Source: Breoghania sp. L-A4 (GTDB lineage Bacteria > Pseudomonadota > Alphaproteobacteria > Rhizobiales > Stappiaceae). Taken from it: a DNA stretch of 64,000 nt. Of the stretch, positions 1 through 8,461 are shown piece by piece; the first letter of the stretch is position 1, and each line of letters begins with the position of its first letter. The notes under the pieces are model-generated. The model saw nothing but the letters and a program-made list of their open reading frames with translations. It was not told the origin of the DNA and ran no database searches. The DNA is taken from assembly GCF_003432385.1 (NCBI RefSeq), contig NZ_CP031841.1, positions 868,001-932,000 on the forward strand, read 5' to 3'. Both the position numbers and the translations under genes were made by a program.

Positions 1-42
1 CCAGGATGCTGCTCCGAAGCGCGCCGGAGGAATTGCGTCCCG

Positions 43-873
43 TCAGACGATATCAAGCGCGAAGGCTTCCGTGAATTCGCGGGCAGCGGCGTTGAAGACC
101 GGGACCTGCGCGCGAAGCGACTTGACGCCGGTTGCGACTGCATCGAGATCGCGTTCGGGATCGATCGTGGCAGCGCGCTTGCGATAGGCGGCAATTTCGT
201 CTTCCGACATTCGCAGACCCTTGGTTGCCGCGGCAAGCACATCCGGCGTCAACCCCTCGGCCTCAAGGCCGGACACGTAGGCGCGGATATGTTTCGGCGC
301 GAGGGTGTGGACGTCGAACAGCGCCGCCATCGGCGCCAGGGCGGCGTTCAGCGTCTCCAGGCTGCCGGTGAGGCCGCCGCCGTAGTAGGCGATTGTGCGC
401 AGCTGCAGGTTCAGATCGTCAAGGGCGTCAGTATCCGCCGCATGCGCCGCGCGCAGAACGGATTCGGCATAGGCCTCAAGATGATCCAGAGCCGCAGCGG
501 TGGCGCGGATGGCCGCGGCGGTTTGCGCATCCGCGTCGCCGATGAAGAGCGTCATGTCGCGCGGGCGTATGCGGAACGGTTCGCCTTGATGCGGGTGGGG
601 CACCGGTGGATCGTCGGCGGTTTTCTTGGCCGCCTTGGCGGCCATGTCGGCCGCCTCGGACAGCGCCACCGTGCCGATGCCTCCAATGGCGATGGAAGCG
701 CCAGCCCCCGCCGACAGGAAGGCGGCTCCGACGCCGAGCACCGAAAGCCCAAGGCCTCCCCAGAAGCATCTGCTCGACAGAGCTTCCGCCTCATGCTGAG
801 CCTTGCGGGCCTTGGCTTTCTCCGCCTTCGTCGGCTTTTTCGGTTTGGTCGGTTTCTTAGTCACATCAAGCAC
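43..873 (-). CDS. Hypothetical protein with lysine-rich N-terminus and membrane hairpin
   Basis: I do not recognise this 276-residue protein. Residues 1-30 are rich in Lys, Ala and Pro (KKPTKPKKPTK), giving a strongly basic start. Residues 37-71 form one long Gly/Ala-rich hydrophobic stretch that could be a membrane hairpin. The remaining 200 residues are soluble, mildly acidic and probably helical, with no cysteines beyond the one at the membrane start. It has no obvious operon partner: the next gene on this strand, the cytochrome/TPR gene, ends about 120 bases upstream. The ATG is the only good in-frame start. It is a real gene by codon use and length, but no function is assigned. Confidence 0.72.
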   Translation of the reverse strand: MLDVTKKPTKPKKPTKAEKAKARKAQHEAEALSSRCFWGGLGLSVLGVGAAFLSAGAGASIAIGGIGTVALSEAADMAAKAAKKTADDPPVPHPHQGEPFRIRPRDMTLFIGDADAQTAAAIRATAAALDHLEAYAESVLRAAHAADTDALDDLNLQLRTIAYYGGGLTGSLETLNAALAPMAALFDVHTLAPKHIRAYVSGLEAEGLTPDVLAAATKGLRMSEDEIAAYRKRAATIDPERDLDAVATGVKSLRAQVPVFNAAAREFTEAFALDIV

Positions 874-994
874 TCCCCTTGTTGGGGCGACGGCTCAATA
901 GGCCGGTGTCAATTCAATTCCGGCTGCCGCCGCCGGTCGAAAAACTCGAAATGGAAACGCGTATTCGGTCTGTCGCGGCCGCGCGAGCGGCCGG

Positions 995-1762
995 TTATTC
1001 CGGGGCCCTGGTCCGGTAGCGCGCGGCCTCTCCGGCGCGGCCGAGTTTGGTTAGCGTGGCTGACAGCGCCTTTTGTGTGAGCGCGGAATCCGGTTTGATT
1101 GCCAGGGCCGTCTTGAAGGCGTCGGCCGCCTGTTCGAGTTCGCCGCGCGATTGCGCGATCTCGCCCAAAAGGTGCCAGGCGGGCCACAGGGTGTGCCTGC
1201 CGCCGATCGCCTCGCGGGCCTGCGCCACGGCCTCTTCCTCATTGCCCACGCGCTGCAGCATTTCGGCAAGGATGAAGCGCTGGCCGGCGAGGTCAGGGAA
1301 CTTGTCAAGCAACTGTCGCATCAGCGCGATGGCGCGGGCGCGCTCGCCCTTGCTGAAGGTGGCGACGGCGCGATACTCGAGGATCTTCGGGTGACCCGGC
1401 TTGCGAAGCTCAGCCTGCAGCAGCGTATCGAGGCCCTCGTCGAACAGCCCGCGCCGGATCTGGCTGCGCGCCAGCTCCAGCCACGGCTCGAAATGCGGAT
1501 CGGCGCTCGCCTCCAGCTTGGCGGCCAGCGCATCGGCGGCGTAATCCGCGCCGCCGCTGGTGTGGCGCAGCACGGCGGTGGCCTTGTAGATCACCTGCTG
1601 GGTGGCATCGAGGCCGTTGTGCGGGTCCTGCAGAAAGACTTCCGCGACTTCGGTGGTCTCCTTGGCAATGGGGGCGGTGAGATCATCGGGGCCGGGATCG
1701 CGCACGATCTTGTGGTCGGTCATGACCACCTCGATCACGTCCTGCGTCCGCCGCGCGGGCAT
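995..1762 (-). CDS. TPR-repeat C-terminal part of a frameshifted multihaem cytochrome c
   Basis: This 255-residue fragment carries tandem tetratricopeptide-like helices, clearest over residues 95-250. The first ATG of the frame is not a natural start. The frame stays open upstream and encodes a haem-binding CTSCH motif directly before that Met, followed by MPARRTQD. That motif continues the cytochrome of the preceding entry, so the TPR region is the C-terminal domain of that cytochrome and not a separate protein. One additional base between about 1835 and 1850 would join the two frames. In such fusions the TPR domain is likely to mediate protein contacts in the periplasm. If a free protein is made, the start could be the internal ATG of MTDHKIV, but no clear ribosome site was seen there. 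Confidence 0.75.
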   Translation of the reverse strand: MPARRTQDVIEVVMTDHKIVRDPGPDDLTAPIAKETTEVAEVFLQDPHNGLDATQQVIYKATAVLRHTSGGADYAADALAAKLEASADPHFEPWLELARSQIRRGLFDEGLDTLLQAELRKPGHPKILEYRAVATFSKGERARAIALMRQLLDKFPDLAGQRFILAEMLQRVGNEEEAVAQAREAIGGRHTLWPAWHLLGEIAQSRGELEQAADAFKTALAIKPDSALTQKALSATLTKLGRAGEAARYRTRAPE

Positions 1763-2991
1763 GTGGCAGCTGGTGCAATCGGCATCCGCCGCGATCGCCG
1801 GATGAGTCGAGGTGGCGTCCGGGCCGCCGTGGTGGCCAGCGGCAGGCCGGCGCCGTCGGTTGCGTGGCAGGTGAGGCAGGCGGCGCGATAATGGCCGGCG
1901 CGCTGATCAGGCGTGATCTTGACGTGCGGATCGTGGCAGGTGAGGCAGCCCAGCTTGCCTTCGCTCTTGATGAAGCAGGTGCTCTGTTCCAGCCGGTAGG
2001 GATGGTGGTTGATCTCGAAGCGCTCCCGGCGCGGGCGATTGGTCGCCTCCACGTCCATCTGGGCGACGAAATCCCTGAGATCCTCGCCGGGACGGAACGA
2101 ATAGGCATCGCGGCCGAAGCGGCGCACGCCGGGCACGGCGACGATGGGCTGCATGTGGCAGCCGTAGCAGATGCTGTAGAGCTTCTCGCGCGGCAGCTTC
2201 GACGGGTTGACGATCGCCGCGCGGATCGCTGCGAGCGGCGCCTCGTCCTGAAGCGCCAGGCCAGCATGCTCGGCGCCCGGACCATGACAGCGCTGGCAGC
2301 CGATGCCTTCGGGCAGGTCTTCTGGAAAATGCTCGGGCATCGCGTAAGCGTCGCTGCCCGAGGCCACGTCCGGGAAGGCGTTGTGGCAGAACATGCACTG
2401 CCGCTTCACCGTGCGCGTCACGCCGGGATGCGGCAGGGTCTCGAAGCCGGGACCCATGCCCCACTTGCCGTCTTGCGAATACCACGCCAGCGGTAGCTGG
2501 AACATCATGCCGTCGTTGGTGCGGAAGATGTAGACTCTGGTATGGTGGCCGGAGCCGAGGATCCAGTCGACCTTCTGCTCGAACAGATTGATGCGCGCGC
2601 CGTCGTCCGCGATCTGGTAGCGGCGGAACCAGTAGTCCTGCCCGCGCAGCTCCATCTCGTAGTGCCGGTCCGTCGGCGCGTGGTAGTAGTGGTTGTTCTC
2701 GAAATCCTCGATGATCTTGTCGGGCGAGGGCCGATAGAAACTCTTGGCCATGCCCATGGCCTTGAATGACTGCGCCTTGTCGTCGTGGCACAGTGCGCAC
2801 GCCGTGTCCGGCACATAGCCCGCCGCCGCGCCGGTGCTCATCGCGATGTCCCACTCGTCAAGCGGATCGGCGGCGGCCGCCAGCGCCGCGACGGGATCGG
2901 GATCTTGGGCGAAGACGGTCGATGTGGCGAGCGTCAGCATCAGCGCGGCGCAGACCACGCGGGCAAAAGCGATCATTGAAAATCCGCGCAT
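1735..2991 (-). CDS. Multihaem cytochrome c, N-terminal part (frameshifted; continues into TPR domain)
   Basis: This is an exported multihaem c-type cytochrome, presumably a periplasmic electron carrier. Counted from the ATG at 2991, residues 1-28 form a signal peptide with likely cleavage at VFA-QD. The start is chosen over one 17 codons upstream because GGGGAG lies just before it and the signal peptide then begins correctly. CXXCH haem sites begin at residues 65, 199, 232, 275, 349 and 372. A seventh, CTSCH, lies in the shifted frame just before the TPR region. Authentic coding ends near residue 385; the last 30 residues of this frame are basic and unlike the rest. The domain order resembles cytochrome c552/554-like proteins with a TPR tail. 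The redox partner is unknown and no reductase gene is adjacent. Confidence 0.82.
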   Translation of the reverse strand: MRGFSMIAFARVVCAALMLTLATSTVFAQDPDPVAALAAAADPLDEWDIAMSTGAAAGYVPDTACALCHDDKAQSFKAMGMAKSFYRPSPDKIIEDFENNHYYHAPTDRHYEMELRGQDYWFRRYQIADDGARINLFEQKVDWILGSGHHTRVYIFRTNDGMMFQLPLAWYSQDGKWGMGPGFETLPHPGVTRTVKRQCMFCHNAFPDVASGSDAYAMPEHFPEDLPEGIGCQRCHGPGAEHAGLALQDEAPLAAIRAAIVNPSKLPREKLYSICYGCHMQPIVAVPGVRRFGRDAYSFRPGEDLRDFVAQMDVEATNRPRRERFEINHHPYRLEQSTCFIKSEGKLGCLTCHDPHVKITPDQRAGHYRAACLTCHATDGAGLPLATTAARTPPRLIRRSRRMPIAPAATCPRGGRRT

Positions 2992-3133
2992 GCGCTCCCC
3001 GGAACCGTGCAGCCACATCATCACGGCAGTCCCTGAAATCACTCAAACACAATGACCCATGACGTTAGGTGACGGCCGCGCCGCTGGCAATATGGCGGCA
3101 GCGCGCTTGGTGCCGGAACCGGGTCGAATCCCC

Positions 3134-3874
3134 TCAGACCGCCTTCATCACCTCGCGGGCGATGATCAGGCGCTGGATCTCGCTCGTGCCTTCGTAGATG
3201 GTGGTGATGCGGGCGTCGCGCGCGTAGCGTTCCAGCGGATAGTCGCGGATGTAGCCGGCGCCGCCGTGCATCTGCAGCGCGGTGTAGGTGGCCTTCTGCG
3301 CGGCTTCGGAGGCAAAGAGTTTCGCCATCGACGCCTCGCGGACGAACGGCTTGCCGTGCTCCTTGAGCCACGCGGCCTGCAGGATCAGCAGGCGGGCGGC
3401 CTCAAGCTCGGTCTCGCGGTCGGCGATCATCCACTGGATGCCCTGCATGTCGGCGATGGCCTTGCCGAACTGCTGGCGCTCCTTGACGTAGGCCTTGGCG
3501 GCATCCATGGCCGCGCGCGCCACGCCGAGCGCCAGCGCGGCGATGCCGATGCGCCCGCCGGCGAGTTCGCCCACGGCGATGCGGAAGCCGTCGTTCAATT
3601 TGCCCATCAGCGCCGATGCGGGAATGCGGCAGTCCTGAAACACCACCTCGTTGGTGACGGAGCCGGCCTGGCCCATCTTCTTTTCCGCCTTGCCGATCAC
3701 CAGCCCCGGCGTGCCGGATTCCACCAGAAAGCACGAGATGCCCTTGCCCTTGGGCGCGTCGGGGTCGGTGACCGCCCACACCACGAAGACCCCGGCGTAT
3801 TCGCCGGACGTGATGTAGAGCTTCGAGCCGTTGAGCACCCACTCGTTGCCGTCCATCGCCGCGCGGGTTTTCAT
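3134..3874 (-). CDS. Acyl-CoA dehydrogenase, C-terminal part (frameshifted)
   Basis: These 246 residues are the middle beta-domain and C-terminal helical domain of an acyl-CoA dehydrogenase. The family signature IYEGTSEIQRLIIAREV near the end contains the glutamate region that abstracts the alpha-proton in many members. The fragment starts at MKTRA, which in intact family members follows the GAGSD motif without a break. The first Met is therefore internal, and one missing base at about 3880-3888 accounts for the split. The shift leaves the catalytic half intact but without the N-terminal substrate-binding helices. The assembled protein would be about 383 residues, the usual family length, and would oxidise acyl-CoA with FAD and electron-transferring flavoprotein. 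Substrate chain length cannot be read from the sequence. Confidence 0.88.
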   Translation of the reverse strand: MKTRAAMDGNEWVLNGSKLYITSGEYAGVFVVWAVTDPDAPKGKGISCFLVESGTPGLVIGKAEKKMGQAGSVTNEVVFQDCRIPASALMGKLNDGFRIAVGELAGGRIGIAALALGVARAAMDAAKAYVKERQQFGKAIADMQGIQWMIADRETELEAARLLILQAAWLKEHGKPFVREASMAKLFASEAAQKATYTALQMHGGAGYIRDYPLERYARDARITTIYEGTSEIQRLIIAREVMKAV

Positions 3875-4287
3875 CGACGAGGGTCCGATCCGGCGCCGGA
3901 TTCGGTGAGGCAGAAGCCGCCGGCCGGATAGGTGCCGTCGCAGAGTTTGGGCAGATAGGCGGATTTCTGTTCACGCGAGCCGACCGCCTGGATCACCTCT
4001 CCGACCATGTTGGTGACCGACGTGGTCACGGCGGTGGACGCGCAGGCGCCCGCCAGCGCCTCGATGGTCAGCGCGAACGCCGTGCTGCCGGCTTCCGTGC
4101 CGCCGTATTCGGCGGAGACGTTGAGCCCCATGAAGCCGTTTTGCGCCAGATGCCGCAGGTTGCCGAGGAAGGCCTCGCGTCCGCCTCCGGAATCGAGCGT
4201 CTCGGCAAGCGGCGCCAGCCGGTCGCCGGCGATCCGCTTCGCCGTGTCGGCGATCATCTGCTGTTCTTCGGTGAGCGCGAAATCCAT
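3871..4287 (-). CDS. Acyl-CoA dehydrogenase, N-terminal part (frameshifted)
   Basis: This is the 138-residue N-terminal helical domain of the same flavoenzyme. It begins MDFALTEEQQMIADTAKR, typical of the family, with AGAGGA before the ATG. Its last authentic residues are the flavin-contact motif CLTESGAGSDP at residues 125-135. After that the frame runs into RR-stop. Reading one extra base after GACCC gives SSMKTRA and continues into the other fragment. No etfAB or acyl-CoA ligase genes lie nearby. The gene is divergent from TRAP system 1, so both may be expressed from the 393-base region between 4288 and 4680. Confidence 0.87.
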   Translation of the reverse strand: MDFALTEEQQMIADTAKRIAGDRLAPLAETLDSGGGREAFLGNLRHLAQNGFMGLNVSAEYGGTEAGSTAFALTIEALAGACASTAVTTSVTNMVGEVIQAVGSREQKSAYLPKLCDGTYPAGGFCLTESGAGSDPRR

Positions 4288-4680
4288 GGCGGCGTCCTCT
4301 GGCGGCGCGAGACCGGCATTGTCCGCGCTGCCTACCGGTAACTTTTTCGCGCGATCTTGTCACGCCGCAGCCGCCCGCCGTGCTCAACGACAGGCGGCCC
4401 CGGACGCGGCAGCCGGCGGCCTGGGCGAATGCGCATCCCAAAGCGTGCGCCCGGTCGCCCCGGCCTGTCGTCATCGCGGCGAGGCCCGGCACATTCATTG
4501 CGACAGCTTCAATTTGCCCACAGCCGTGGTTAGAATTTTGAACCAATCGCCAAGTTCCGCGCGCAAAAAGGATTTTGCATGTTACAAAATGCCGAGCCAT
4601 AGGGCCGCGCGACCTGGGTGACCACGGGTTGCCGCGACTGGAGGATGCTGGTCACAAATTGAATCCTGGGAGGATAAACT
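4288..4680. other. Gene-free divergent promoter region
   Basis: The region separates the acyl-CoA dehydrogenase (minus) from dctP of TRAP system 1 (plus). It holds no convincing gene. The right half is less GC-rich than its surroundings and contains a palindrome listed separately. GGGAGGA sits directly before the dctP ATG. Confidence 0.5.
4572..4590. promoter_or_regulatory. Candidate operator palindrome upstream of TRAP system 1
   Basis: ATTTTG and CAAAAT form perfect 6-base arms around a 7-base spacer, in an AT-rich patch about 90 bases upstream of dctP. The geometry fits a dimeric repressor site, for example GntR or LysR type. The binding protein is unknown and no regulator gene is adjacent. 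Confidence 0.35.
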
Positions 4681-5697
4681 ATGATCAAAGTCAGCAAGCT
4701 GGCGACGAGCGTCTCCGTCGCCGCTCTCGCTTTCGCCTTCGCGTCCGAAGCCTTCGCGGCCGACGTGACGTGGAACGTGTCGGTCTGGGGCAAGCGCCGC
4801 GCCTTCACCGAGCACATCGAATATCTGGCCGAGAAGGTCGCGGAAAAGACCGGCGGCAAGTTCGAGATCAAGTTGGCCTACGGCGAGGCGTTGTCCAAGT
4901 CGCGTGAGAACCTCGACGGCATCGCCATCGGCGCCTTCGAGATGGCACAGATCTGCGCCTCGTATCATGCCGACAAGAACCCGACGCTGACCGTGCTGGA
5001 GCTGCCGCTGCTCGGCGTGCAGGACCTGGACATGGAAATCAAGGTCAGCATGGCGGTGTACGACCATCCCGCCGTCAAGAAGGACCTGGCGCGCTGGAAC
5101 GCCCAGGTGCTGATGCCCTCGCCGATGCCGCAGTACAATTTCCTCGGCAATGGCGACGTCCCGACCTCGACCAAGGATTTCGAGGGCATGCGCGTGCGCG
5201 CGCTCGGCGGCATCGGCAGGCTGATGTCGGCTCTGGGCGCCGTGCCGACGACGGTGACGGCCTCCGAGACATACCAGATGATGGAATCGGGCACCGTGCG
5301 CGCCGCATCCTTCGCGCCGCACGCCCATCTGGCGTTCAAGACGGTGGAAGTCGGCACCTGGTGGACCTCCAACATGAGCCCCGGCACCGTCCAGTGCCCG
5401 GTCGTCGTGAACACCGATGCCTATGAAGCCCTGCCGGATGATTTCCGCAAGGCGCTGGACGAGTCGGCCGAGCCGGCCGTGCAGCATTATCTCGACACCT
5501 ACGCCAAGGTCTATGACCGCTGGTGGCCGGATCTCGAGAAGCGCAACATCACTCAGGTGAAGTTCAGCGACGCCGATCTTGCCGCGATGCAGGAAAAAGC
5601 CGCGCCGATCTGGAAGGAATGGGTCGCCGACATGGAGTCCCAGGGCATTCCCGGTCAGGAACTCCTCGACCTGGTGACGTCGACCATCAACGACTGA
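4681..5697 (+). CDS. dctP: TRAP transporter substrate-binding protein (DctP family), system 1
   Basis: This 338-residue periplasmic binding protein delivers an organic acid to the DctQM membrane pair encoded next. Residues 1-23 are a signal peptide ending AFA-ADV. The mature part has the DctP fold pattern: the FEGMRVRALGG stretch near residues 170-180, in the region where the family's carboxylate-binding arginine lies, and the following GAVPTTVTASETYQMMESGTV segment that lines the ligand cleft. The length is normal. GGGAGGATAAACT precedes the ATG. A strong stem-loop follows the stop codon and separates it from dctQ. The ligand cannot be deduced. The nearest metabolic gene is the divergent acyl-CoA dehydrogenase, which makes a carboxylate from that pathway only a guess. 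Confidence 0.9.
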   Translation: MIKVSKLATSVSVAALAFAFASEAFAADVTWNVSVWGKRRAFTEHIEYLAEKVAEKTGGKFEIKLAYGEALSKSRENLDGIAIGAFEMAQICASYHADKNPTLTVLELPLLGVQDLDMEIKVSMAVYDHPAVKKDLARWNAQVLMPSPMPQYNFLGNGDVPTSTKDFEGMRVRALGGIGRLMSALGAVPTTVTASETYQMMESGTVRAASFAPHAHLAFKTVEVGTWWTSNMSPGTVQCPVVVNTDAYEALPDDFRKALDESAEPAVQHYLDTYAKVYDRWWPDLEKRNITQVKFSDADLAAMQEKAAPIWKEWVADMESQGIPGQELLDLVTSTIND

Positions 5698-5737
5698 GCA
5701 TCGCGGCCCGCTCAGGGCCGCCGCTGAGCAGTATAAA

Positions 5738-5771
5738 CGCCCCCGGCGCGCGCCGCGCCGGGGGCCCTTTT
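5738..5771 (+). terminator. GC-rich stem-loop between dctP and dctQ
   Basis: GCCCCCGGCGCG and CGCGCCGGGGGC form an uninterrupted 12-base stem followed by CCCTTTTCC. It looks like a partial intrinsic terminator or an mRNA-stabilising hairpin behind the abundant binding-protein message, with reduced read-through into dctQM. Confidence 0.7.
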
Positions 5772-5838
5772 CCAGGCGAACCAGACATATGATCACCCCC
5801 ATCGGCAGGCTGACGCCTCCGAAGCGCCTAGCTATCGG

Positions 5839-6438
5839 ATGTTCAGCGGCGCCCTCGCCAAGGTCGAGGACGCATTCAACCTCATCGCCGCCGCCAGTAT
5901 TCTCGGATTGATGCTGCTGGCTGTTGCGCAGATTTTCGGACGCACGCTGTTCAATATGCCGATCCCCGGCTTCATCGACATCACCGAACAGGGGATGGCG
6001 ATCTTCACGTTTTTCGGGATCGCCTATTGCCAGCGCGTCGGAGGCCACATCCGCATGGAGATCGTGCTTGGCACGTTCCGCGGCCGGGCCTTGTGGCTGG
6101 CCGAGATGGCCGGCGTCACCATCGTGCTGGCGATCGTCGTCGGCCTGATCATCGGCTCGTGGTTCCATTTCCTGCGCGCCTGGCAGATCGGCGATTCGAC
6201 CATCGACATCGGCCTGGCGACCTGGCCGTCGAAACTGATCGTGCCGGTGGCGCTGAGCCTGCTGGCCCTGCGCCTGCTGATGCAGCTCTACGGCTACCTG
6301 CGGCTCGTCATCGATCCCCAGCGCACGCCGATCGACGTGCCGGTGATCCTCAATGTCGAGGAAACCGCCCGGCATGAAATCGAGGAAACCTTCGGCGATG
6401 AATTCGACGCGGATGCGAATGGGGAGACGCGTTCATGA
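5839..6438 (+). CDS. dctQ: TRAP transporter small permease (DctQ family), system 1
   Basis: This is the four-helix small membrane subunit of a TRAP transporter (199 residues). Hydrophobic segments lie near residues 15-35, 50-70, 90-115 and 135-155, as usual for DctQ. The tail after residue 160 is long and acidic (VEETARHEIEETFGDEFDADANGE), which is unusual for the family. The stop overlaps the dctM start by ATGA, indicating translational coupling. The ATG has only a weak ribosome site, which fits lower expression than dctP. Confidence 0.85.
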   Translation: MFSGALAKVEDAFNLIAAASILGLMLLAVAQIFGRTLFNMPIPGFIDITEQGMAIFTFFGIAYCQRVGGHIRMEIVLGTFRGRALWLAEMAGVTIVLAIVVGLIIGSWFHFLRAWQIGDSTIDIGLATWPSKLIVPVALSLLALRLLMQLYGYLRLVIDPQRTPIDVPVILNVEETARHEIEETFGDEFDADANGETRS

Positions 6439-6923
6439 CGCCGTTTGAAGTCGGATTGCTGATGACCGGCGTCATGCTGGTGCTCGTCGTGATCGGCGTG
6501 CGCGTGGCCTTCGCCGCGGCCTTTGTCGGCATGGTCGGGCTGATCGTCATCTTTTCCATGAAGCTGGGATTTGAGCGCGGCATTGTCACCGCGATCAAGA
6601 TGGCCGGCACGGTGCCGCATTCCAAGTCCGTCACCTATTCGCTGTCGGTGCTGCCGACCTTCATCCTGATCGGCTTTCTCGCCTTCTACGCGGGGCTGAC
6701 CACGCAGCTGTTCGAGGCCGCCAAGCGCTGGCTCGGCTGGCTGCCGGGCGGCATGGCGGTCGGCACGGTCTTCGCCACCGCCGGCTTCGCCGCCGTGTCG
6801 GGGCCAGTGTGGCGACCGCCGCCGTTTTCGCCCGCGTGGCGATCCCGGAAATGCTGGCGGTCGGCTATTCGCCGCGCCTTGCCGCCGCCGTCGTGGCGGC
6901 GGGCGGCACGCTCGCCTCGCTGA
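6435..6923 (+). CDS. dctM: TRAP transporter large permease (DctM family), system 1, N-terminal part (frameshifted)
   Basis: This is the N-terminal third of the large TRAP permease. Hydrophobic helices at residues 5-40 and 70-95 are followed by FATAGFAAVSG, near residue 115. In intact DctM proteins this is continuous with GAS-ATAA. After TCGGG the frame reads into an Arg/Trp/Pro-rich tail that is not DctM. One extra base at about 6800-6806 restores SGASVATAAVFARVAIPEM. Coding up to about 6800 is authentic; the remaining 40 codons to the stop are out-of-frame sequence. Confidence 0.85.
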   Translation: MTPFEVGLLMTGVMLVLVVIGVRVAFAAAFVGMVGLIVIFSMKLGFERGIVTAIKMAGTVPHSKSVTYSLSVLPTFILIGFLAFYAGLTTQLFEAAKRWLGWLPGGMAVGTVFATAGFAAVSGPVWRPPPFSPAWRSRKCWRSAIRRALPPPSWRRAARSPR

Positions 6924-7801
6924 TCCCGCCCAGCGCCATCCTGGTGATCTACGCCATCCTGGTCGAGCAATCGGTCGGCAAGCTGCTGATCGCCGGTTTT
7001 CTGCCGGGCATCTATTCGGCGTTCATCTATGTGCTGATCATCGTCGGCATGGCCGCCTGGCGCGGCGATGCGCCGCCGGTGCGGGGCTTTACATGGATGC
7101 AGCGGTTCGAATCCGTGCCCGGAACGCTGCCCATTGTCGCGGTGGTGGTGATCATCTTCAGCTCGCTCTACTACGGCTTCGCCACGCCGACGGAAGCCGG
7201 CGCGCTTGGCGCCTTCGTCGTGCTGCTGACCGCAATCTACAAGGGCATGCGCTTCAAGCAGCTGGGCATGGCCTTGCACGAGGCGGCCAAGCTGACGGTG
7301 ATGATCTTCACGCTGATCTGGGGCGTGCTGGTCTATGTGCGGTTCCTCGGCTTCGCCGGCCTGCCGGACGCGTTTCGCGACTACATTGTCTCGCTGCCGC
7401 ATTCGCCGATGCTGACCATGGTGCTGATCCTGTGCGCCTACGCGGTGCTGGGCATGTTCATCGACGCCATCGGCATGCTGGTTCTGACGCTGCCGGTGGT
7501 CTATCCGGCGGTGATGGCGCTCAACGGCGGCGAGTTCGTCTCGGCCGCCGACAGCACCATGGGCATGTCGGGCGAGGCCTGCTCGATCTGGTTTGGCATC
7601 CTGGTGGTGAAAATGGCCGAGCTCTGTCTGATCACGCCACCCATCGGGCTGAACTGCTTCGTGGTGGCCGGCGTGCGGCCGGACATTCCGGTGCAGGAAG
7701 TGTTCCGCGGCTGCGTGCCGTTCTTCCTCGCCGACATCGTGACCATCGCCGGCCTGCTGGCATTCCCGGCGATCATCACCTGGCTGCCGTCGCTGATGTG
7801 A
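6809..7801 (+). CDS. dctM: TRAP transporter large permease (DctM family), system 1, C-terminal part (frameshifted)
   Basis: These 330 residues complete the DctM subunit. They include the GGTLASLIPPSAILVIY loop, the family re-entrant motif, and the matching motif LITPPIGLNCFVVAG near the end. About eight further membrane helices are present. The apparent start codon is a GTG that is really an internal valine of SGASVATAA. Joined to the upstream fragment, the protein would be about 455 residues, slightly above the usual 425-430. A bidirectional terminator follows. Confidence 0.88.
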   Translation: MATAAVFARVAIPEMLAVGYSPRLAAAVVAAGGTLASLIPPSAILVIYAILVEQSVGKLLIAGFLPGIYSAFIYVLIIVGMAAWRGDAPPVRGFTWMQRFESVPGTLPIVAVVVIIFSSLYYGFATPTEAGALGAFVVLLTAIYKGMRFKQLGMALHEAAKLTVMIFTLIWGVLVYVRFLGFAGLPDAFRDYIVSLPHSPMLTMVLILCAYAVLGMFIDAIGMLVLTLPVVYPAVMALNGGEFVSAADSTMGMSGEACSIWFGILVVKMAELCLITPPIGLNCFVVAGVRPDIPVQEVFRGCVPFFLADIVTIAGLLAFPAIITWLPSLM

Positions 7802-7827
7802 CCTCGGACACTGGTCCCGGAGGAATC

Positions 7828-7861
7828 AAAAAAGGCGGGCCGCGCGAGCGGTCCGCCTTTT
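7828..7861. terminator. Bidirectional intrinsic terminator
   Basis: AAAAAGGCGG and CCGCCTTTT form a stem around a 13-base loop, with A and T runs outside, between the converging dctM and DsrE-like genes. It can serve both strands. Confidence 0.8.
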
Positions 7862-7880
7862 CAGTTTCAAACGATGCGCG

Positions 7881-8333
7881 TTACGGGCGCAGAATGGTCC
7901 AGCCAGCCTCATCGAGTTCGATGAGCGTCACCGCGCCGGACGGGACCTTGACCGCATTGCTCACCAATGGCGGTTCCTTGCCTTCGGCCTTGGTCATGCC
8001 CCTGAGTGTGTTGCTGCAGGCATCGAAGGTGACGTTCGGCATGCTTTGGGCAAAGCCCTTCAGGCGTTCCTGTACCGGCGACGTGTCGGCGCGCAGCATG
8101 TGCAGGCCCAGATTGAAAGCCACGACCTGGATCTCGACTTCCTCGCCCAGATCGCCGTAGTGGCGCGCCACATTGGCCGCGACGTTCAGAACGGTGTTCA
8201 TCTTCTGCGGGTCGTTGTCGCTGATTTGCAGCGCGAGATGATGCACCCCGTCCGCGGCATTCGCCGGTGCGGATGCAAAGGCAGCGGCTCCGAGCACCAT
8301 CGCGCAGAGACAGGCAAGCATTGTTTTTCGCAT
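7881..8333 (-). CDS. Exported DsrE-like protein, paralogue 1
   Basis: This small secreted protein (150 residues) has a DsrE/DsrF-like fold pattern. Residues 1-26 are a signal peptide (MRKTMLACLCAMVLG, cleavage near ANA-ADG). The mature part shows VHHLALQISDNDPQKMNTVL, a following helix and EVEIQVVAFNLGLHMLRA. A single cysteine, FDACSNTLRGM, sits where DsrE-type proteins carry their sulfur-accepting or structural Cys. The ATG at 8333 is preferred over one ten codons upstream because GGGAGG lies directly before it. It is a tandem paralogue of the next gene. Such exported relatives are often annotated only as DsrE family; a role in periplasmic sulfur or redox handling is inference. Confidence 0.82.
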   Translation of the reverse strand: MRKTMLACLCAMVLGAAAFASAPANAADGVHHLALQISDNDPQKMNTVLNVAANVARHYGDLGEEVEIQVVAFNLGLHMLRADTSPVQERLKGFAQSMPNVTFDACSNTLRGMTKAEGKEPPLVSNAVKVPSGAVTLIELDEAGWTILRP

Positions 8334-8461
8334 GTGTTTCCCTCCCAAGAAGGAAAGCATCATGACATGCGAATATGTGAATGAGAAGTCACATGCACGC
8401 GATTGCGCGCCCTCCGTGCCGCTCGGCGCGCGGAGGCTCCCTGAAGCCGACCCGGCGAGGT

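Noticed and set aside
4582-6375. Open frame of 597 codons antisense to dctP and dctQ of TRAP system 1
   Set aside because: It crosses two real genes and a terminator on the other strand, and has low-complexity Arg/His/Asp content.
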